Source: Methyloversatilis discipulorum
Lineage (GTDB): Bacteria; Pseudomonadota; Gammaproteobacteria; Burkholderiales; Rhodocyclaceae
Direction: 5' to 3'
Assembly (NCBI RefSeq): GCF_000385375.1
Contig: NZ_ARVV01000001.1
Span: 744,001 to 808,000 of the forward strand
DNA: 64,000 bases
Below are positions 61,328-64,000 of the stretch, one piece after another (positions within the stretch are counted from its first letter, which is position 1; each line of letters opens with the position of its first letter). The notes under the pieces are model-generated. The model was not told the origin of the DNA. It ran no database searches and worked only from the letters and a program-made list of their open reading frames with translations. A program made the position numbers and the translations under genes.

Positions 61328-62755
61328 ATGAAGCAGGCGGTGGTATTGATACACGGCATCGGTGAGCAGAAGCCGATGGACACGCTGCGCGGCTTCGTCG
61401 ACAGCGTGCTCGATCCGCCCGAGCCGGGGGAAGAGGCGTTCTGGAGCAAGCCGGACCCGCTGTCCGACCTGTTCGAGCTGCGCCGCCTGCAGTCGCGCGG
61501 GCGCAGCGGTAGCACGCATTTCTACGAGTACTACTGGGCCTACAAGGTCGAAGGCACCTCGCTGCAGGCGGTGCTGGCTTGGCTGTGGAGCCTGATCTGG
61601 CGCAGTACGCGGGGGCTTCCGCATTCGGCGCGCACGCTGATCTGGATGGCACGGCTGTCGGTCGGCGGCCTGTTCGCATTGCTGGCGACAGGCGTAGCGC
61701 CGCAATGGGTGTCCGCGCTGCAGGCGATGTCGCCCGGCGACTGGCGCTGGCTGACCGCGGCGGGCCTGTGGTTGGTGCTGCAGGGCGGGCTGATCCACTA
61801 CCTGGGCGATGCGGCGCGCTATCTCAGCCCTCGTCCCGGCAACATCCGACTGCGTCGCGCCATCCGCGCCGACGGCACCCGCCTGCTGCAGGCGCTGCAC
61901 GAGCGGGGCGAATACGAGCGCATCATCGTCGTCGGCCACAGCCTGGGCAGCGTGATCGGCTACGACATCCTGAATGCGTGGTGGCAGCGCTGCCACGAAG
62001 AACTGCCCGGTCTGACGGACGAGACGGTCCGCGCCTTCGTGCGTGACGCGCTGAAGGGCGATGGACCGCAGCCGGTGCTGCGCTCGGATCTGTCCGCGCT
62101 CGGCGAGGCGCTGCGGCCGGACAGCGACGCCACCGCGCTGGACGCCTTCCGCGAGGCGCAGCTGGCCGCGCAGATGGAGTTGAGAAAGCTCGGCCATCCG
62201 TGGCGGGTGACCGACTTCATCACGCTGGGCAGCCCGCTCACGCATGGGGCGCTGCTGCTGGCACGGAGCAGCGAGGAGTTCTCGGCACGCAAGCGGCAAC
62301 GCGAACTGCCGACCTGCCCGCCGCAACGCGACGTAAAAGGATATGCCTACGGCGTGAAACCGCCAGTCGATATCGGTGCCGGCATGAAATTCACGCCGCT
62401 GCTGCCGCACCACGCGGCACCGTTCGCCGTGACGCGCTGGACCAATCTGTATGCGCCGGTGCGCTGGGGTCTGTTCGGCGACATCGTCGGCGGTCCGCTG
62501 GCCGGTGTGTTCGGCTGCGGCATCCGCGACATTGCCGTACGCATCGGCGGCTGGCGGGGCTGGACGGTGGCGGCGCATACCGCCTACTGGCGCAGGACGA
62601 CGCCAGAATCGGGGGCTGCGGCGAGCGCAGGTTCGGCTTTGAAGGTCCTGGTCGATGTGCTCGCCTTGCGCAAGCTGCGACAACTGGTGGCCGATCGGAC
62701 CGGGGCCACGCCGAAGCCGGCGGAGCAGACGTCCGACGTCGACGCGAAACCTTAG
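61328..62755 (+). CDS. Alpha/beta-hydrolase-like membrane-associated protein
   Basis: 475 residues. N-terminal VVLIHGIGEQKPMDTLRG (HG oxyanion motif) and the nucleophile elbow VVGHSLGSVIGYDIL with Ser in GHSLGS. Two central hydrophobic segments at about 106-147 suggest membrane attachment. A late catalytic His cannot be picked with confidence. Substrate unknown; GGCGCGAACG precedes the start. Confidence 0.72.
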   Translation: MKQAVVLIHGIGEQKPMDTLRGFVDSVLDPPEPGEEAFWSKPDPLSDLFELRRLQSRGRSGSTHFYEYYWAYKVEGTSLQAVLAWLWSLIWRSTRGLPHSARTLIWMARLSVGGLFALLATGVAPQWVSALQAMSPGDWRWLTAAGLWLVLQGGLIHYLGDAARYLSPRPGNIRLRRAIRADGTRLLQALHERGEYERIIVVGHSLGSVIGYDILNAWWQRCHEELPGLTDETVRAFVRDALKGDGPQPVLRSDLSALGEALRPDSDATALDAFREAQLAAQMELRKLGHPWRVTDFITLGSPLTHGALLLARSSEEFSARKRQRELPTCPPQRDVKGYAYGVKPPVDIGAGMKFTPLLPHHAAPFAVTRWTNLYAPVRWGLFGDIVGGPLAGVFGCGIRDIAVRIGGWRGWTVAAHTAYWRRTTPESGAAASAGSALKVLVDVLALRKLRQLVADRTGATPKPAEQTSDVDAKP

Positions 62756-62843
62756 AATCCGAAGACCGCGCCGCCTTTGCCTAAGCGTGCCGCTACGGTG
62801 AGCGATCCCGCAACTTCAATCCCTGTCATGCCGAGCCCGTCCG

Positions 62844-63077
62844 ATGAGTGATCTGTCACCGCTCCCCTCCATCGACCCCGGTCGCTACCGCCACTACAAG
62901 GGCGGCGAGTACGAGGTCGTCGGCGTCGTCCGTCACAGCGAAACGCTGGAGCCCATGGTGCTGTATCGCCCGCTGTACAACGATTCGGGGCTGTGGGTGC
63001 GGCCCTACGACATGTTCGTCGGACTGGTCGAGATCGACGGCGTGCCGCAGCTGCGCTTCGAGCGGCTGCCGGACTAG
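62844..63077 (+). CDS. DUF1653 family protein
   Basis: 77 residues of DUF1653: YRHYKGGEYEVVGVVRHSET, VLYRPLYNDSGLWVRPYDMF. Small cytoplasmic domain common in bacteria and often beside nucleic acid or acyl enzymes; function unknown. Confidence 0.86.
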   Translation: MSDLSPLPSIDPGRYRHYKGGEYEVVGVVRHSETLEPMVLYRPLYNDSGLWVRPYDMFVGLVEIDGVPQLRFERLPD

Positions 63078-63119
63078 ATCGAATCCGGTCATCATGCGGG
63101 CTGGATTCCAGGAGCCCGC

Positions 63120-63569
63120 ATGATGCAGATCGAAGCCGCCACACCCGAGGACATTCCCGCGCTGTGCGCACTGCTGTCCGCGCTGTTCGCACAGGAAGCC
63201 GAGTTCACGCCCGACGCCGCCGCTCAGGCGCGCGGGCTGGCGATGATCATCGGTGACCCGCGCGTCGGCAGTGTGCTGGTCGCGCGACGCGATGGAGAGG
63301 TCGTTGGCATGGTGAATCTGCTGTTCACCGTATCGACCGCGCTCGGCGAACGCGTCGTGCTGCTCGAAGACATGGTGGTCGCGCCATCCGTCCGCGGCGC
63401 AGGTGTGGGCAGCGCATTGCTGACCGCCGCCATCGACTTCGCACGCGCCCAGCGCTGTCCGCGCATCACCCTGCTGACCGACCGCGTCAACGCGGACGCA
63501 CAGCGCTTCTACGCGCGCCATGGTTTCACCGCGTCGGACATGCTGCCGATGCGCCGGGTGGATGGCTGA
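63120..63569 (+). CDS. GNAT-family N-acetyltransferase
   Basis: 149 residues. Acetyl-CoA loop VVAPSVRGAGVGSALLTAA (R/QxxGxG/A) and C-terminal RFYARHGFTAS. The start could be either of two adjacent ATGs (63120 or 63123) after GGAGCCCGC. Target amine unknown. Confidence 0.85.
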   Translation: MMQIEAATPEDIPALCALLSALFAQEAEFTPDAAAQARGLAMIIGDPRVGSVLVARRDGEVVGMVNLLFTVSTALGERVVLLEDMVVAPSVRGAGVGSALLTAAIDFARAQRCPRITLLTDRVNADAQRFYARHGFTASDMLPMRRVDG

Positions 63570-63580
63570 GGACCGCGTTG

Positions 63581-63729
63581 TTGTGGGCGCGCGCTTGCTC
63601 GCGATCCCGGCATGGATCTGAGTCGGGCGCTGGCCGATGCCGCATCGCGACCAGAGGTCGCTCCCACGAGAAGCACGCCCGCCTCGTCGTCTGGGGGAGC
63701 TTCCTGTGGGAGCGGGCTTGCTCGCGATA
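63581..63729. repeat. REP-like repeats near the window end
   Basis: Three copies: GTGGGCGCGCGCTTGCTCGCGA (about 63583), inverted ATCGCGACCAGAGGTCGCTCCCAC (about 63644, less conserved), and GTGGGAGCGGGCTTGCTCGCGA (about 63707). They lie between convergent genes, the typical REP location. Confidence 0.82.
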
Positions 63730-63778
63730 GCGGCCTGTATCGAGGCGCCGGACGCCGTCCCTTGAGGCAGGTGGTCGT

Positions 63779-64000
63779 CTAGCCGCGCGCGTGCGACTGC
63801 ACCCAGCGCACGATGTCGGCGGCGCTCATCGCGCCCGCCTGTCGGGCGACCTCGACGCCGTCACGGAACAGCATCAGCGTCGGAATGCTGCGAATGCCGA
63901 AACGCGCGGCGGTCTGCCGCGCGGCTTCGGTATCGACCTTGGCGAAGCGCGTCTGCGGCAGCTGTCGGGCGGCGGCTTCGAACTGCGGCGCCATCATGCG
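63779..64000 (-). CDS. trxC: Thioredoxin 2 (3' part, cut by window edge)
   Basis: At least 73 residues on the minus strand, running out of the window. It reads R-MMAPQFEAAARQLPQTRF, FAKVDTEAARQTAARFGIRS, then the cis-Pro loop IPTLMLF; the WCGPC active site lies just outside. The R-MMAPQFE join and the C-terminal pattern fit thioredoxin 2. Confidence 0.88.
   Translation of the reverse strand, partial: RMMAPQFEAAARQLPQTRFAKVDTEAARQTAARFGIRSIPTLMLFRDGVEVARQAGAMSAADIVRWVQSHARG

Overview
The window is GC-rich proteobacterial chromosome, most likely a betaproteobacterium of the Rhodocyclales/Nitrosomonadales type. The end of the ribosomal operon (rpoA-rplQ), the ferredoxin-type sulfite reductase operon, PEP-CTERM/PrsT proteins, a PQQ alcohol dehydrogenase with its own cytochromes, and NnrS/NsrR genes together recall methylotrophic Rhodocyclales such as Methyloversatilis. 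The genus is an inference from gene content, not a measured assignment. No rRNA, tRNA, CRISPR array, complete insertion sequence or prophage was seen.

Layout. 1-1.2 kb: end of rpoA and rplQ, closed by a strong terminator. 1.26-6.9 kb: assimilatory sulfate reduction on the minus strand (TauE/SafE permease, CysI, DUF934 protein, CysH, siroheme methyltransferase CobA), with a divergent CysB-like regulator. 7-11.4 kb: a short PhoX-like protein, then the PEP-CTERM TPR protein PrsT and a PEP-CTERM surface protein behind a sigma-54 promoter. 11.4-15.1 kb: Atm1-type ABC exporter, DUF4010 membrane protein and a heavy-metal-domain protein that has lost one metal cysteine. 15.4-24.8 kb: a full Nit1C (nitrilase-1/cyanide assimilation) cluster with its own sigma-54 promoter and an array of GATCG boxes, extended by a glycosyltransferase, an LnmK-like hotdog protein and a MocR-type protein. 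25-27.6 kb: a second PEP-CTERM protein, overlapped end to end by ccoG, and an ABM-fold protein. 27.6-29.6 kb: a low-GC island with a coupled FRG-DUF262 pair, probably a horizontally acquired defence module. 29.6-44.8 kb: MocR and cupin genes, then a long fatty-acid beta-oxidation locus with a PsrA-like repressor and operator. 45-49.2 kb: a sigma-54-driven PQQ alcohol dehydrogenase operon with the lanthanide-type Asp-Tyr-Asp signature, a XoxJ-like binding protein, two tandem-duplicated cytochromes c and an HbpS-like protein. 49.3-59.3 kb: PilZ protein, NnrS/NsrR nitrosative-stress genes behind an FNR-like box, then a tightly coupled chain of fclA, MoxR ATPase, VWA protein, DUF364 protein and L,D-transpeptidase. 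59.6-64 kb: orphan RHH protein, a third PEP-CTERM protein, an alpha/beta hydrolase, DUF1653, a GNAT enzyme, REP-like repeats and the 3' end of thioredoxin 2.

How it fits together. Three sigma-54 (-24/-12) promoters in one window control a surface protein, nitrogen/cyanide assimilation and an alcohol dehydrogenase. The most attractive leads for unexplored biology are the FRG-DUF262 island, the extended Nit1C cluster with its promoter architecture, and the alcohol dehydrogenase operon in which three successive gene junctions carry strong hairpins and the cytochrome gene has been duplicated.
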